DNA of 64,000 nucleotides from Foliamicus sp965115835 (GTDB lineage Bacteria; Pseudomonadota; Gammaproteobacteria; Steroidobacterales; Foliamicaceae), in NCBI GenBank assembly GCA_965115835.1, contig OZ220471.1, positions 2,356,001-2,420,000 of the forward strand, written 5' to 3'. Shown one piece after another: positions 7,868-17,392 of the stretch. The notes beneath the pieces were generated by a model. That model made no database searches. It worked only from the letters and a program-made list of their open reading frames with translations, and was not told where the DNA came from. Position 1 is the stretch's first letter; every line of letters starts with the position of its first letter. The translations under genes were made by a program, and so were the position numbers.

Positions 7868-9274
7868 TCAGCGGGCGCTTCGCGAACCGCAGGTGGCGAT
7901 AGCCATCGTCAGGATCAGGGGAAGCAGCCGCTCGGCCCAGTCCCCGGGCGTGTTTTCCTGCCAGTTCAAGAGCACGGTGAAGACGAACCCGCACAGCAGT
8001 ACCGCCAGGGCGAAGGAGGGCCGCACCCTGCGCCCGAGCACGGCCATCGCCACCAGCGGGGCAAACGAGGCGCCGAGCGCGTGCCAGGCGAACAGCACCC
8101 GCGAGAAGATGGCTTCGGGCGCATACAGGGCAATGAGAGTGGCGCCTGCGGTGATGGCCGTAACCACCAGATAGGTGGACTTCAGGCCCGTTCTGCGGCG
8201 CTCGAACTCCAGCCGCCAATCGCGCGACGCCGCCGCGGCGCCAGCCAGAAGCTGGCTGTCCGCCGTGGACATGATGGCGCTCAGCACAGCCGCAATCACC
8301 AGGCCCGACAGCACCGGCGGCAGGAGCCCGTCCGCCACCTCGAACAGCACATTCTCCGCATTGTCCAGATCGGCAAACAGGGTCCGTCCGACAATGCCCA
8401 GCACCGTCATGCCGGAAAGCACCAGCACGATCCACACCATCGCAATGACCCGCCCCTGGCGAATGGCGCGCTGGTCGCGGGCCGCCATGAAGCGGTTCAC
8501 CACATGCGGCTGCCCGGGCTGGGCCAGACCGACCGACATACAGCCGACCACGAAGCCCAGCGCCGCGATGCCGCCGTTGGCGGGAGTGAGGCTGAAAGCC
8601 GCGCCGGGCGAAGCCAGTGGCTGCGCCAGCCCCTCCGCCTGACCCAGCGCAAGCAACGCAACCGCCGGAAGAAGCACGGCCACCAGCGCCATGAGCAGGC
8701 CCTGAAGCGTGTCGGTCACACTGACCGCCAAAAAGCCGCCCAGCAGCGTGTAGCCGAGAATGACCGTGGCGCCGAGAACAATGCTCATGTCCGCCTCCAG
8801 CCCCAGCGCCTGACTGAAGGCGTTGCCCGCGGCCTGAAACTGGGCGGCGACGTAAAACACGAAAGAAACCAGGATAATGAGCGAAGCCGCCTTGCGGGAG
8901 ATGCGCCGCAGGCGGTCATTGCCCTCGCCCAAAAGCAATTCCGTGAGTGTCAACGCGCCGCTGCGTTCGGCCATCTCGCGCAGCCGCGGACCGGCCCAGA
9001 ACCAGTTGATCAGATAGCCCAGAATCACCCCACCGCACAACCATACGGCGGGAGGGCCTTCAAGAAACGCAAAACCGCTCACGCCCAGCAGGGTCCACGC
9101 GGAAGCGGCGCTGGCCGAGGAACTGATCGACGTGACCCAGGCGCCGATGCGCCTGCCGCCCAGGAAGTACTCGCTTTGGTCGCGCGAGCGCCGGCAAGCC
9201 CAAAGGCCGATCCCGAGCAGGACCACCTTGTAGGCGATCAAGGTTGCAATGACGGTGGCGTCGCTGGTCCGCAT
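7868..9274 (-). CDS. Sodium:solute symporter family (SSS) permease, copy 1
   Basis: This is a 468-residue polytopic membrane protein from the ATG at 9274. It opens with a transmembrane helix and the SSS hallmark SEYFLGGRRIGAWVTSISSSASAA, then alternates hydrophobic helices to the C-terminus. SSS proteins import a solute with sodium. Proline-type and acetate-type members share these motifs, so the substrate is not readable. It is closely related to the next gene (SWTLLG, AQFQAAGNAF, GQPGQPHVVNRFMAARDQRA blocks are shared), pointing to a tandem duplication. A ~200-bp diverged repeat sits immediately upstream of the start. Confidence 0.9.
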   Translation of the reverse strand: MRTSDATVIATLIAYKVVLLGIGLWACRRSRDQSEYFLGGRRIGAWVTSISSSASAASAWTLLGVSGFAFLEGPPAVWLCGGVILGYLINWFWAGPRLREMAERSGALTLTELLLGEGNDRLRRISRKAASLIILVSFVFYVAAQFQAAGNAFSQALGLEADMSIVLGATVILGYTLLGGFLAVSVTDTLQGLLMALVAVLLPAVALLALGQAEGLAQPLASPGAAFSLTPANGGIAALGFVVGCMSVGLAQPGQPHVVNRFMAARDQRAIRQGRVIAMVWIVLVLSGMTVLGIVGRTLFADLDNAENVLFEVADGLLPPVLSGLVIAAVLSAIMSTADSQLLAGAAAASRDWRLEFERRRTGLKSTYLVVTAITAGATLIALYAPEAIFSRVLFAWHALGASFAPLVAMAVLGRRVRPSFALAVLLCGFVFTVLLNWQENTPGDWAERLLPLILTMAIATCGSRSAR

Positions 9275-9286
9275 GATCTCTACCGC

Positions 9287-9489
9287 ATTGCGGAGCGCCG
9301 GGCGAGAAAAGCCGCCAGCCGCGCGCTCGCCAGCGCCGGTCCGGTCAGGCCCATGGCGGAGCGGGCGGGCGGGCGCCGGATCAAGGCGGAGTCGCCCGCA
9401 AACCGGATCGGGCCGACACGATGTCCAGCGGTCCTGGCGGGAACCAGGGAAAACCCGGGCTTCGAGGCAAGATGCTGCAAGGCGGCGGG
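9287..9489. repeat. Diverged ~200-bp repeat, copy B
   Basis: This stretch, between the two symporter genes and partly within the end of the 9.5-10.9 kb gene, matches 37358-37569 over its whole length with substitutions and small gaps. Shared blocks are ATTGCGGAGCGCC at the left end, a 27-base core at 9379-9405 (two mismatches to 37454-37480), and GCTGCAAG-CGGCGG at the right end. Both full copies have the same orientation and lie just upstream of the start codon of a minus-strand transporter gene. Confidence 0.65.
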
Positions 9490-9521
9490 CCGCTATCGCC
9501 CGGTGGATACGAGGAGCACGG

Positions 9522-10931
9522 TCACGAGCGGGAGGGCATTCTACGTGATCCGGCAATCGCGATGCCGAGAGTCAGGATCATTGGCAAAAGGCGCTCCGCC
9601 CAATCTCCGGGCGTGTCTGGCTGCCAGTGCAGCAGCGCCGTAAGGAGGAACCCGCACAACAAGACGGCGAGGGCGCAAGCGGGCTTGACCTGTCGTCCCA
9701 GCACCGCCATATATACCAGCGGAGCAAACGAAGCGCCCAGCGCATGCCAGGCGAACAGCACCCTGAGAAAAACGGACTGTGGCACATACAGGGCGAGCAG
9801 GGTGGCGCCTGCGGCCATCGCGGTCACTGCGACATGGATGGACTTGAGCCCTGCCGCCCGCCGGGCCTTCTCCAGGCTCCAGTCGCGCGATATTGCCGCC
9901 GCTCCGGCCAGAAGCTGACTGTCCGCCGTGGACATGATGGCGCTCAACACGGCCGCGATCACAATCCCGGACAGCACCGGAGGCAGCAAGCGTTCGGTCA
10001 CCACGAAAAACAGGCTTTCGGAATTGCCGATATCCGAATACAGGACCCGGCCGGCCAAACCCAGCATGCCCATGCCCGCAAACACCAGCACAACCCACAC
10101 CAGAGCGATGATCCGCCCCTGGCGCACCGCCCGTTGATCGCGAGCCGCCATGAAGCGGTTGGCCACATGCGGCTGGCCCGGCTGTCCCAGACCCACGCAC
10201 AACGAGCCTACAAGAAACCCGACCGCCCCCAATCCGACCTGCGGCGGCGTCAGGCTGAACGGTCCGCCCGTCACGCTGAACACATGGCCGGGGCCGGACA
10301 GGGCAATGACCACGAACACCACCACCACGGGCAGCAGCAACGAGACCAGCAGCATCAGCAGGCCCTGCAGGCTGTCGGTCAGGCTCACCGCCAGAAAGCC
10401 CCCCAGCAGCGTGTACGCCAGTATGACGCCGGCCCCAAGCAGGATTCCGGACCGTACCGAAATGCCCAGCGATTCTTCGAAAGCGTTGGCGGCAGCCTGA
10501 AACTGCGAGGCCACATAGAGCATGAAGCACACCACAATGATGACCGAAGCCACGCGCCGGGCGAGGCGCGCGCAAGCGTCGTCTCCTCCAAGCAGCAACT
10601 CTGTCAGCGTGAGCGCGCCTGTACGCTCCGCCGCACGGTTCAGGCGCGGCGCCACCCAGCACCAGTTCAGCACATAGCCGGACACGGCGCCCAACATCAG
10701 CCACAGCCCCGGAGGACCGATGGCATAGACAAAACCGCTGGTTCCCAGCAACGTCCAGGCCGAGGTGGTGCTGGCCGAAGCGCTCAGCGATGTGACCCAG
10801 GCGCCCATGCGCCTGCCTCCCAGCAGGAAGTCCCCCTGGTCGCGGGTGCGGCGGCGCGCCCACAAACCCGTCCCCAACAGCACGAGCTGGTAGGCAACCA
10901 GGATTACGATAACGGCGGCAGCGCTATTCAT
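9522..10931 (-). CDS. Sodium:solute symporter family (SSS) permease, copy 2
   Basis: This 469-residue membrane protein starts at the ATG at 10931. It shows the same helix pattern and motifs as copy 1: FLLGGRRMGAWVTSLSASAS, WTLLGTSGFVYAIGPPG, GQPGQPHVANRFMAARDQ and IMSTADSQLLAGAAA. The two copies align end to end with the same length, so they arose by duplication and have since diverged. The shared IMSTADSQLLAGA block is a usual SSS signature. Divergent transcription from the 5-oxoprolinase gene suggests that one or both symporters import its substrate or a related amino acid; this is inference from position. Confidence 0.9.
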   Translation of the reverse strand: MNSAAAVIVILVAYQLVLLGTGLWARRRTRDQGDFLLGGRRMGAWVTSLSASASTTSAWTLLGTSGFVYAIGPPGLWLMLGAVSGYVLNWCWVAPRLNRAAERTGALTLTELLLGGDDACARLARRVASVIIVVCFMLYVASQFQAAANAFEESLGISVRSGILLGAGVILAYTLLGGFLAVSLTDSLQGLLMLLVSLLLPVVVVFVVIALSGPGHVFSVTGGPFSLTPPQVGLGAVGFLVGSLCVGLGQPGQPHVANRFMAARDQRAVRQGRIIALVWVVLVFAGMGMLGLAGRVLYSDIGNSESLFFVVTERLLPPVLSGIVIAAVLSAIMSTADSQLLAGAAAISRDWSLEKARRAAGLKSIHVAVTAMAAGATLLALYVPQSVFLRVLFAWHALGASFAPLVYMAVLGRQVKPACALAVLLCGFLLTALLHWQPDTPGDWAERLLPMILTLGIAIAGSRRMPSRS

Positions 10932-11077
10932 CCGCGTCCGGCAAAACGGACAGCCCTCCTCTTTTCGGCGGCCAACTATAGCCTGCGCATCCCGGCGGAA
11001 CGCCCCGGCGCTTTCCCGCATCCTGCCCGTCCCCCGTTCCCCCGGCTCCTGCCGCGACGCCCGGGCGGCGCGGCTTG

Positions 11078-11233
11078 TCCTTTCCGGTTTGCGGCGATTC
11101 CGCCACGCCTGGACGCGCGCCTGTCCGTCCGTCGTTTTCTCTGCTGCCTGCAACGACAACCCGATACCAAGCTCATCCTTTCCGGTTTGCATGCGATTTC
11201 ACCCCGCCCGGGCACGCGCCTGTCCGCTCCGCC
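11078..11233. repeat. Two tandem copies (C and D) of the repeat core
   Basis: Two similar units, about 11078-11131 and 11176-11231, begin TCCTTTCCGGTTTGC and end CGCGCCTGTCCG, spaced 98 bases apart. Read on the minus strand, their CGCAAACCGGAAAGGA segments resemble the 27-base core of the ~200-bp repeat at 9.3 and 37.4 kb. They fill much of the 438-base gap between the second symporter and the 5-oxoprolinase. No other gene is visible in that gap. Confidence 0.5.
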
Positions 11234-11369
11234 ACAAGGCCCGGCGCTGGCTTGTCCTCACGAGCGAACAACAATGTCTCAAGGCGTCTCTTGCGCGGAG
11301 TTCCGCAATCCGCCGGGAGAGCCGGGGAAAACCCCGCTGGAACGCATCGCGCGACGTACAATCCCGCAC

Positions 11370-14300
11370 ATGCCCGGATGGCGGTTCTGGATCGATCGCG
11401 GCGGAACATTCACCGACGTGGTGGCCCGCACTCCCCAGGGACAGTTGGAGGTGCGCAAGGTGCTTTCCGAGGATCCGGCCCGCTATTCCGATGCGGCGGT
11501 GCACGCCATCAGCGGGCTGCTGGCCGAAAGGGGCGGCTCTACCGCGATCCGGGATCTCAGGATGGGCGCCACGGTGGCCACCAACGCGCTGCTCGAACGG
11601 CGCGGCGAGCCGGTCCTGCTGGTGGTGACCCGGGGCTACGCGGACGCCCTGCTCATCGGCTACCAGAACCGGCCGGAGTTGTTCGAGCTGGGGATCCGGC
11701 GCCCAAGCCCCTTGTATAGCGAAGTGCTGGAAGCCGAAGAGCGCGTCAACGCCGCCGGCGAAGTGCTCGCTGCGCTGGACGCCGGCGCGCTCCTCAACGC
11801 TCTTCGCGCAGCCCGACAAGGGGGGCTGAAGGCCGTGGCGGTGTGTTTCATGCATGCGTGGCGCAACCCGGAGCACGAAAGGCGGGCGGGCGAGCTGGCC
11901 GTGCAGGCGGGCTTCGAGCAGGTGTCGCTTTCGCACCAGGTGTCGCCCCTGATCAAGCTGATCAGCCGCGGCGACACCACGCTGGTCGATGCCTATCTCT
12001 CGCCAGTCCTGCGCCGTTACGTCCGGGGCCTGCGCGACGGGTTGCAGAGCCGGCGCCTGACGCCGGACAACCTCGCCTTCATGCAAAGCAACGGAGGGCT
12101 GGTGGACGCCGACCGGTTCCGCGGCAAGTCCGCCATCCTCTCGGGGCCGGCCGCCGGCGTGGTGGGCGCCGCGCGCACCGCCAGACAGGCGGGTTTCGAG
12201 AAGCTGATCTGCTTCGACATGGGAGGCACTTCCACGGATGTGACCCTGTATGCCGGCCGTTACGAATACGCGACGCACAACGAGATTGCCGGCGTGAGGC
12301 TGCGGGCGCCGATGCTCAAGGTCCACACCGTCGCCGCCGGCGGCGGCTCCATCCTCCGGTTTCACTCCGGCCGGTTCGTTTCCGGGCCGGAGTCGGCCGG
12401 CGCCAACCCGGGGCCTGCCTGCTACCGGAAAGGCGGCCCCTTGACCGTGACCGACGCCAATCTGTTGCTGGGCCGCATACACCCGGACCTGTTCCCGAAG
12501 GTCTTCGGCCCCGACGGCAGGCAGGGCCTGGATGTGGAGGCGTCTCGCAGGGGTTTCGAACGGCTGGCCAGGGATGTCGAGGCGGACGGCGGACCCGCCA
12601 TGAGCGCCGAGCAGGTTGCGGAAGGGTTCCTGCGCGTGACCATGGACCAGATCGCCGCGGCGATCGAGAAGATATCCGTGCAGCGGGGCGAGAACCCGGG
12701 CGAGTTCGCTCTGTACTCCCTCGGCGGCGCCGGCGGCCAGCATGCCAGCGCGGTCGCCGAGGCGCTCGGCATGGACACCGTGCTGCTGCACCCGCTCGCC
12801 GGCGTGCTGTCCGCCCTGGGGCTGGGGCTGGCGCCGCTGCGCGCGTACCGCCAGGAAGCCGTGGAGGAAGTCCTGGACGCGAAACGGGTCGAGATTCTCG
12901 GGAAGCGTTTCCCGGAGCTGGAGGACGAATGCCGCAGGGAATTGCTCGCTGCGGGCATCGCGCCGGAAAACGTGTCCTTCGAGCGGATCGTGGAAATCCG
13001 GGCGATGGGCGCCGACAGCACGCTGCCTGTTCCCTTTTGTCCCCGGCAATCGAGCCTGCGGTCGATACGCGATCGATTTGCCGAAGCCCACCGGGCGCGC
13101 TTCGGCATCGAGCCCCCCGGGGCGGAACGGATCGTGGAAGCCATACGCCTGCAAGCCGACGGCGAGACCGGTGAGGAATACCGGTTCGAGAACCACGAGG
13201 AAGCCGCAGGAACACGGGAGCCGGTGGCCGAGTTCGAGACCCGCGCCGTGTTCGACGGCAAGCGCCGCAATACTCCCGTCTTCCGGCGCGCGCGAATCCC
13301 CACCGGCGCGGCGCTCGCAGGCCCGGCCATCGTCGCCGAGGACCACGCCACCACGGTAATCCCTCCGGGCTGGCGGGCCGTGGCGCGGCCAACCGGCCAC
13401 CTCGTGCTCACCCGCCTTGCCCGGCGCCGGCGCGTGGAGGCCGGCCACCGGCGGCCGGACCCCGTGCTCCTGGAGGTGTTCAACAACCGCTTCATGCACA
13501 TCGCCGAGCAGATGGGCGTGGTGCTGAAAAACACCGCGCATTCGGTCAACATCAAGGAGCGTCTCGATTTCTCCTGCGCCCTGTTCGACTCCGGGGGCGA
13601 ACTGGTGGCCAACGCCCCGCACATGCCCGTTCACCTGGGGTCCATGGACGCCAGCGTGCAGGCGACAAGGAGCGCAAACGGCCATGGCCCGCGGCGCGGC
13701 GAAGCGTACCTGGTCAATGCGCCCTACAACGGCGGCACCCACCTTCCCGATCTCACCGTGGTTTCGCCGGTGTTCTTCGGCGAGGACGAGCAGCCCCGGT
13801 TCTTCGTTGCGTCGCGGGCCCACCACGCCGATATCGGAGGCGTCACGCCGGGCTCCATGCCCCCCGACAGCCGCCATATCGAGGAAGAGGGCGTGCTGTT
13901 CGACAGCTTCCTGCTGGTTTCCGGCGGACGCCTCCGGGAAGACCGGCTGCTGGCGGCGCTGCGGGGCGGACCGTGGCCGGCGCGCGACCCCGCCCGCAAT
14001 CTGGCGGACCTCAAGGCGCAACTGGCCGCCAACGCCAGGGGGGCGCGCGAGCTCGAGACGCTGGTGGAGCACTACGGGCACGAAACCGTGCGCGCCTACA
14101 TGGCGCATGTTCGCGACAACGCCGAGGAGTCGGTCCGGCGCGTCGTCGGCCAGCTGGAAGACGGCAGCTTCCGCTGCGAGATGGATGGCGGCGAACGCAT
14201 TTCAGTCGCCCTGCGCATCGACCGGGAGGCGCGCGAGGCGGTGATTGATTTCAGCGCTTCCAGCGAACAAACCGAAGGCAACTTCAACGCCCCCTCACCC

Positions 14301-15008
14301 GTCACCCGGGCCTGCGTGTTGTATGTGTTCCGCACCCTGGTGGGCGCGGGCATTCCCATGAACTCGGGATGCATGAAACCCCTGCGCCTGATCCTCCCGG
14401 AAGGCAGCCTGCTCAACCCGCGCTGGCCTGCGGCGGTGGCGGCCGGTAACGTGGAAACTTCGCAGTGCGTGGTGGATGCGCTGTACGGCGCCTTGCGCGT
14501 CCTGGCGGCGTCCCAGGGAACCATGAACAACATAACCTTCGGCAACGAACGCTATCAGTACTATGAAACCGTGTGCGGAGGAAGCGGGGCGGGCCGCAAC
14601 TTCGATGGCGCGTCCGCGGTGCATACGCACATGACCAATTCGCGCCTTACCGACCCGGAGGTGCTGGAATTGCGCTACCCGGTGTTGCTGCGCGAGTTCC
14701 GGCGGCGGCCCGGAAGCGGCGGCGCGGGACGGCGCAAGGGCGGCGACGGAGCGGTGCGGCGCATCGAGTTTCTCGAACCCATGGAACTGGCGCTGCTGGC
14801 CAACCGCAGGCGGACCGCGCCCTTCGGCCTGGAGGGAGGAGGAGATGCGGCCCCGGGCGCGGCGCGGGTGGTTCGCGCCGGCGGCCGCATCGTCCGGCTG
14901 GGGGCGTGCGACCGAACCCGGGTTGGCGCCGGCGACATGCTGGTGATCGAGACTCCCGGAGGCGGGGGCTACGGGGCGCCGCGGGATGCAGCGCGAGGGG
15001 CCGGCTGA
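11370..15008 (+). CDS. 5-oxoprolinase (ATP-hydrolysing), fused HyuA/HyuB hydantoinase-type protein
   Basis: The product is a 1212-residue single chain. Residues 1 to about 690 are the HyuA half, with the ATPase signature WIDRGGTFTDVVA at the very start and FDMGGTSTDVTLY further on. From about 698 on comes the HyuB half, with LEVFNNRFMHIAEQMGVVLK, SRAHHADIGGVTPGSMPP and a C-terminal GGGGYGAP. The fusion and the FWIDRGGTFTD start are typical of 5-oxoprolinase, which opens 5-oxo-L-proline to glutamate using ATP. Hydantoinases are the main alternative. An in-frame ATG at 11274 would add 32 residues, but the family start fits 11370. It overlaps the next gene (TGATG). Confidence 0.88.
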   Translation: MPGWRFWIDRGGTFTDVVARTPQGQLEVRKVLSEDPARYSDAAVHAISGLLAERGGSTAIRDLRMGATVATNALLERRGEPVLLVVTRGYADALLIGYQNRPELFELGIRRPSPLYSEVLEAEERVNAAGEVLAALDAGALLNALRAARQGGLKAVAVCFMHAWRNPEHERRAGELAVQAGFEQVSLSHQVSPLIKLISRGDTTLVDAYLSPVLRRYVRGLRDGLQSRRLTPDNLAFMQSNGGLVDADRFRGKSAILSGPAAGVVGAARTARQAGFEKLICFDMGGTSTDVTLYAGRYEYATHNEIAGVRLRAPMLKVHTVAAGGGSILRFHSGRFVSGPESAGANPGPACYRKGGPLTVTDANLLLGRIHPDLFPKVFGPDGRQGLDVEASRRGFERLARDVEADGGPAMSAEQVAEGFLRVTMDQIAAAIEKISVQRGENPGEFALYSLGGAGGQHASAVAEALGMDTVLLHPLAGVLSALGLGLAPLRAYRQEAVEEVLDAKRVEILGKRFPELEDECRRELLAAGIAPENVSFERIVEIRAMGADSTLPVPFCPRQSSLRSIRDRFAEAHRARFGIEPPGAERIVEAIRLQADGETGEEYRFENHEEAAGTREPVAEFETRAVFDGKRRNTPVFRRARIPTGAALAGPAIVAEDHATTVIPPGWRAVARPTGHLVLTRLARRRRVEAGHRRPDPVLLEVFNNRFMHIAEQMGVVLKNTAHSVNIKERLDFSCALFDSGGELVANAPHMPVHLGSMDASVQATRSANGHGPRRGEAYLVNAPYNGGTHLPDLTVVSPVFFGEDEQPRFFVASRAHHADIGGVTPGSMPPDSRHIEEEGVLFDSFLLVSGGRLREDRLLAALRGGPWPARDPARNLADLKAQLAANARGARELETLVEHYGHETVRAYMAHVRDNAEESVRRVVGQLEDGSFRCEMDGGERISVALRIDREAREAVIDFSASSEQTEGNFNAPSPVTRACVLYVFRTLVGAGIPMNSGCMKPLRLILPEGSLLNPRWPAAVAAGNVETSQCVVDALYGALRVLAASQGTMNNITFGNERYQYYETVCGGSGAGRNFDGASAVHTHMTNSRLTDPEVLELRYPVLLREFRRRPGSGGAGRRKGGDGAVRRIEFLEPMELALLANRRRTAPFGLEGGGDAAPGAARVVRAGGRIVRLGACDRTRVGAGDMLVIETPGGGGYGAPRDAARGAG

Positions 15009-17365
15009 TGTTCGACATCGCGCTGGTCATCACAATCCTGGTGATCGCGCTGGTCCTGTTCGTGACTGAGGCGCTGCGCATGGACATCGTGGCGCTGCTG
15101 GTGGTGGGCGCGCTCACCGTCACCGGGCTGGTCACCCCCGGGGAGGCGGTGGCCGGCTTCAGCAACGAGGCCGTCATTACGCTCTGGGCCATGTTCATCA
15201 TCAGCGAAGGATTGCTGCGAACCGGCGTAGGCGAACTGATCGGGCGCTACGTGCTGCGTCTGGCCGGCCGCAACGAAGCGGCGCTGGTGGCGGTCATCAT
15301 GCTCGCCTCGGGGGGGCTGTCCGCCTTCATGAACAACATCGGCGTGGCGGTCCTGATGCTGCCCGTGGTGATGGGGCTGTCCCGCAGCGCACGCGTGCCT
15401 GCGTCCCGGCTGCTCATGCCCCTGTCCTTCGGCTGTCTTCTGGGCGGGCTGACCACCCAGATCGGCACCCCTCCCAACCTGCTGGTATCCGCCGCCCTGG
15501 CGGAAGGGGGGGAACACAGTTTCAGGCTGTTCGATTTTCTGCCGGTGGGCGGCGGGGCGTTGTTGGCCGGCGTGCTGTTCTTCGTGCTGTTCAGCCGCCG
15601 GCTTCTGCCGGCGCGCGAAGCGGGCGAGTTCAGCCGCGCGCCCAGCCAGCGCAACCTGCGCGCGCTTTACGGCCTGAGCGAGTTCATGTTCACGGTGTCC
15701 CTCAATCAGGGCTCCAAGCTCGCCGGCCGGAGTCTGGCCGAGAGCCGCATCGCAGCGCTGGGCCTGGTGATCATCGCAATCGAACGGGGTCGCCGGATCA
15801 TCCAGTTGCCCCCCCGCCGGACGGTCCTGAAGGCCGGCGACCGACTGCTGGTGCAGGGCAGACGGGATCATATCGAGGAGTTGCGCGCCTGGCAGGCGGT
15901 GATCGACAAGGGCGAATCGGTAGCGGCCAACCTGCCGAAGACAGAGCACCTGCGCATGGTCGAGGCGCGCGTCGCCCACGGGTCGCCGCTGATCCAGAAC
16001 CCGATCAACCGCCAGGAGTTGCAAATCAAGACGCGCGGACTGGCCATCGCCTTGCGCCGCGGCGGCCGGGTGCGGCGCTCCGGTCTGGATCGCTTCCCGT
16101 TGCGCGCCGGCGACTACCTGCTGCTGCAAGGTCTGGTCGATACCGCCGATCTGGCGCGTCGCCTCGAAGATTTCGATGAAGTGGCGGAGCTCGACGAGGC
16201 CACCTTGGAGCAACTGTACCGATCCGACGAACGGGTCATCAGCCTGCGCATTCCGGCCGGCTCGCCGCTGGTTGGAGCGGCCTATGCGCGTACGCGTCTG
16301 GCGGAAGCGCTCGAATTCAGGCTGCTGGCGATCCATCGCGGCGAGGAGGTGCGCTTCATCCCGGACCCCGATGAAGTGTTCCGGGAGGACGACCGGCTGC
16401 TGCTGCATGCGCGCAGCGAGGATCTGGAAACGCTGCGCGCGGTGCAGGAGCTTCGAATCGAGGAGGAAATGACGCCGGCTTTGAATCTCTACGCTTCCGA
16501 CCGGCTGGCGACCGAAGAGGTGACGCTGGCCCCGCTGTCCCGTCTGGCAGGCCGCACCGCCGCGGAAATGGGCTTCAACGAGAAATTCGGGCTGGAGCTG
16601 GTGGCCATCCGGCGGTCAGGAGAAACGCTGCACACCGACCTGCAGACCGAGCGGCTCAATTTCGGCGATGCCCTGCTGCTGGTGGGACCCCGCAACAACC
16701 TGAGGCGACTGGCCAACGATCCTTCGTTCATCGAGGTCACTCCCTTCGTTCCCCGACGCCCCCGGAAGCGCTACGCCGGACTGGTCCTGATCGGGGTTGT
16801 GGGCGCCGTCCTTTCCGGCTGGCTGCCGATCTCCATCGCGGCCCTGATCGGGGCCACCCTGATGGTGCTCATTCGCTGCCTCAGCATGGAAGACGCCTAC
16901 CGCGCCATCGACTGGCGGGCAGTGTTTCTCATCGCCGGCATGCTGCCGCTGGGCACTGCCCTGGACCACACCGGCGCCGCCCGCCTGCTGGCCAGCACCG
17001 CAGTCGATCTGCTCGGCAACCTGGGGCCCTGGTACGTGATCGGCGGCCTCTATCTGGTTACCGCGCTGGCGACCATGATCGTCCCCACCGCCGCGCTGGT
17101 GGTGCTGATGTCTCCGGTGGTGCTGTCGGCCAGCGCCTCGCTCGGCATTGCGCCCACCACGGCGATGATGGCCATGGCCATGGCGGCGTCCGCAAGCTTC
17201 ACCAGCCCCATTTCGCACCCGGCCAACATCCTGATCATGGGCCCGGGCAATTACCGCTTCCGCGATTACATCTGCGCCGGCGCGCCGCTCACCCTGCTGG
17301 TGTTCGTGGTGGTGATGCTGGCGCTGCCGGTGTTCTGGCCGCTGCATCCGGCCGGCCCGGGATAA
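15008..17365 (+). CDS. SLC13-family permease with RCK_C (TrkA-C) domains
   Basis: The 785-residue protein starts at an ATG that overlaps the stop of the 5-oxoprolinase gene. Residues 1-210 hold several transmembrane helices with the FMNNIGVAVLMLPVV motif. The central soluble section, about 215-570, contains repeated RCK_C-like units (for example LKAGDRLLVQGRRDHIEEL and REDDRLLLHARSEDLETL). A second membrane block ends with TSPISHPANILIMGPG. SLC13-type permeases carry anions such as sulfate or carboxylates, often with sodium. The extra RCK_C units suggest ligand control from the cytoplasm. Coupling to 5-oxoprolinase makes 5-oxoproline or glutamate a possible cargo, as inference only. Confidence 0.88.
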   Translation: MFDIALVITILVIALVLFVTEALRMDIVALLVVGALTVTGLVTPGEAVAGFSNEAVITLWAMFIISEGLLRTGVGELIGRYVLRLAGRNEAALVAVIMLASGGLSAFMNNIGVAVLMLPVVMGLSRSARVPASRLLMPLSFGCLLGGLTTQIGTPPNLLVSAALAEGGEHSFRLFDFLPVGGGALLAGVLFFVLFSRRLLPAREAGEFSRAPSQRNLRALYGLSEFMFTVSLNQGSKLAGRSLAESRIAALGLVIIAIERGRRIIQLPPRRTVLKAGDRLLVQGRRDHIEELRAWQAVIDKGESVAANLPKTEHLRMVEARVAHGSPLIQNPINRQELQIKTRGLAIALRRGGRVRRSGLDRFPLRAGDYLLLQGLVDTADLARRLEDFDEVAELDEATLEQLYRSDERVISLRIPAGSPLVGAAYARTRLAEALEFRLLAIHRGEEVRFIPDPDEVFREDDRLLLHARSEDLETLRAVQELRIEEEMTPALNLYASDRLATEEVTLAPLSRLAGRTAAEMGFNEKFGLELVAIRRSGETLHTDLQTERLNFGDALLLVGPRNNLRRLANDPSFIEVTPFVPRRPRKRYAGLVLIGVVGAVLSGWLPISIAALIGATLMVLIRCLSMEDAYRAIDWRAVFLIAGMLPLGTALDHTGAARLLASTAVDLLGNLGPWYVIGGLYLVTALATMIVPTAALVVLMSPVVLSASASLGIAPTTAMMAMAMAASASFTSPISHPANILIMGPGNYRFRDYICAGAPLTLLVFVVVMLALPVFWPLHPAGPG

Positions 17366-17392
17366 TCCGGTTGTGGCAAGGTGTATTCGGTC

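Noticed and set aside
9627..11369. Open frame continuing more than 580 codons upstream of the 5-oxoprolinase start
   Set aside because: This part is antisense to the second SSS symporter; family similarity begins only at the ATG at 11370.
11199..14108. A 969-codon open frame on the minus strand opposite the 5-oxoprolinase gene
   Set aside because: It is the shadow of a GC-rich coding frame; it has no domain, is rich in His/Arg/Gln from codon complement bias, and the plus-strand gene is certain.
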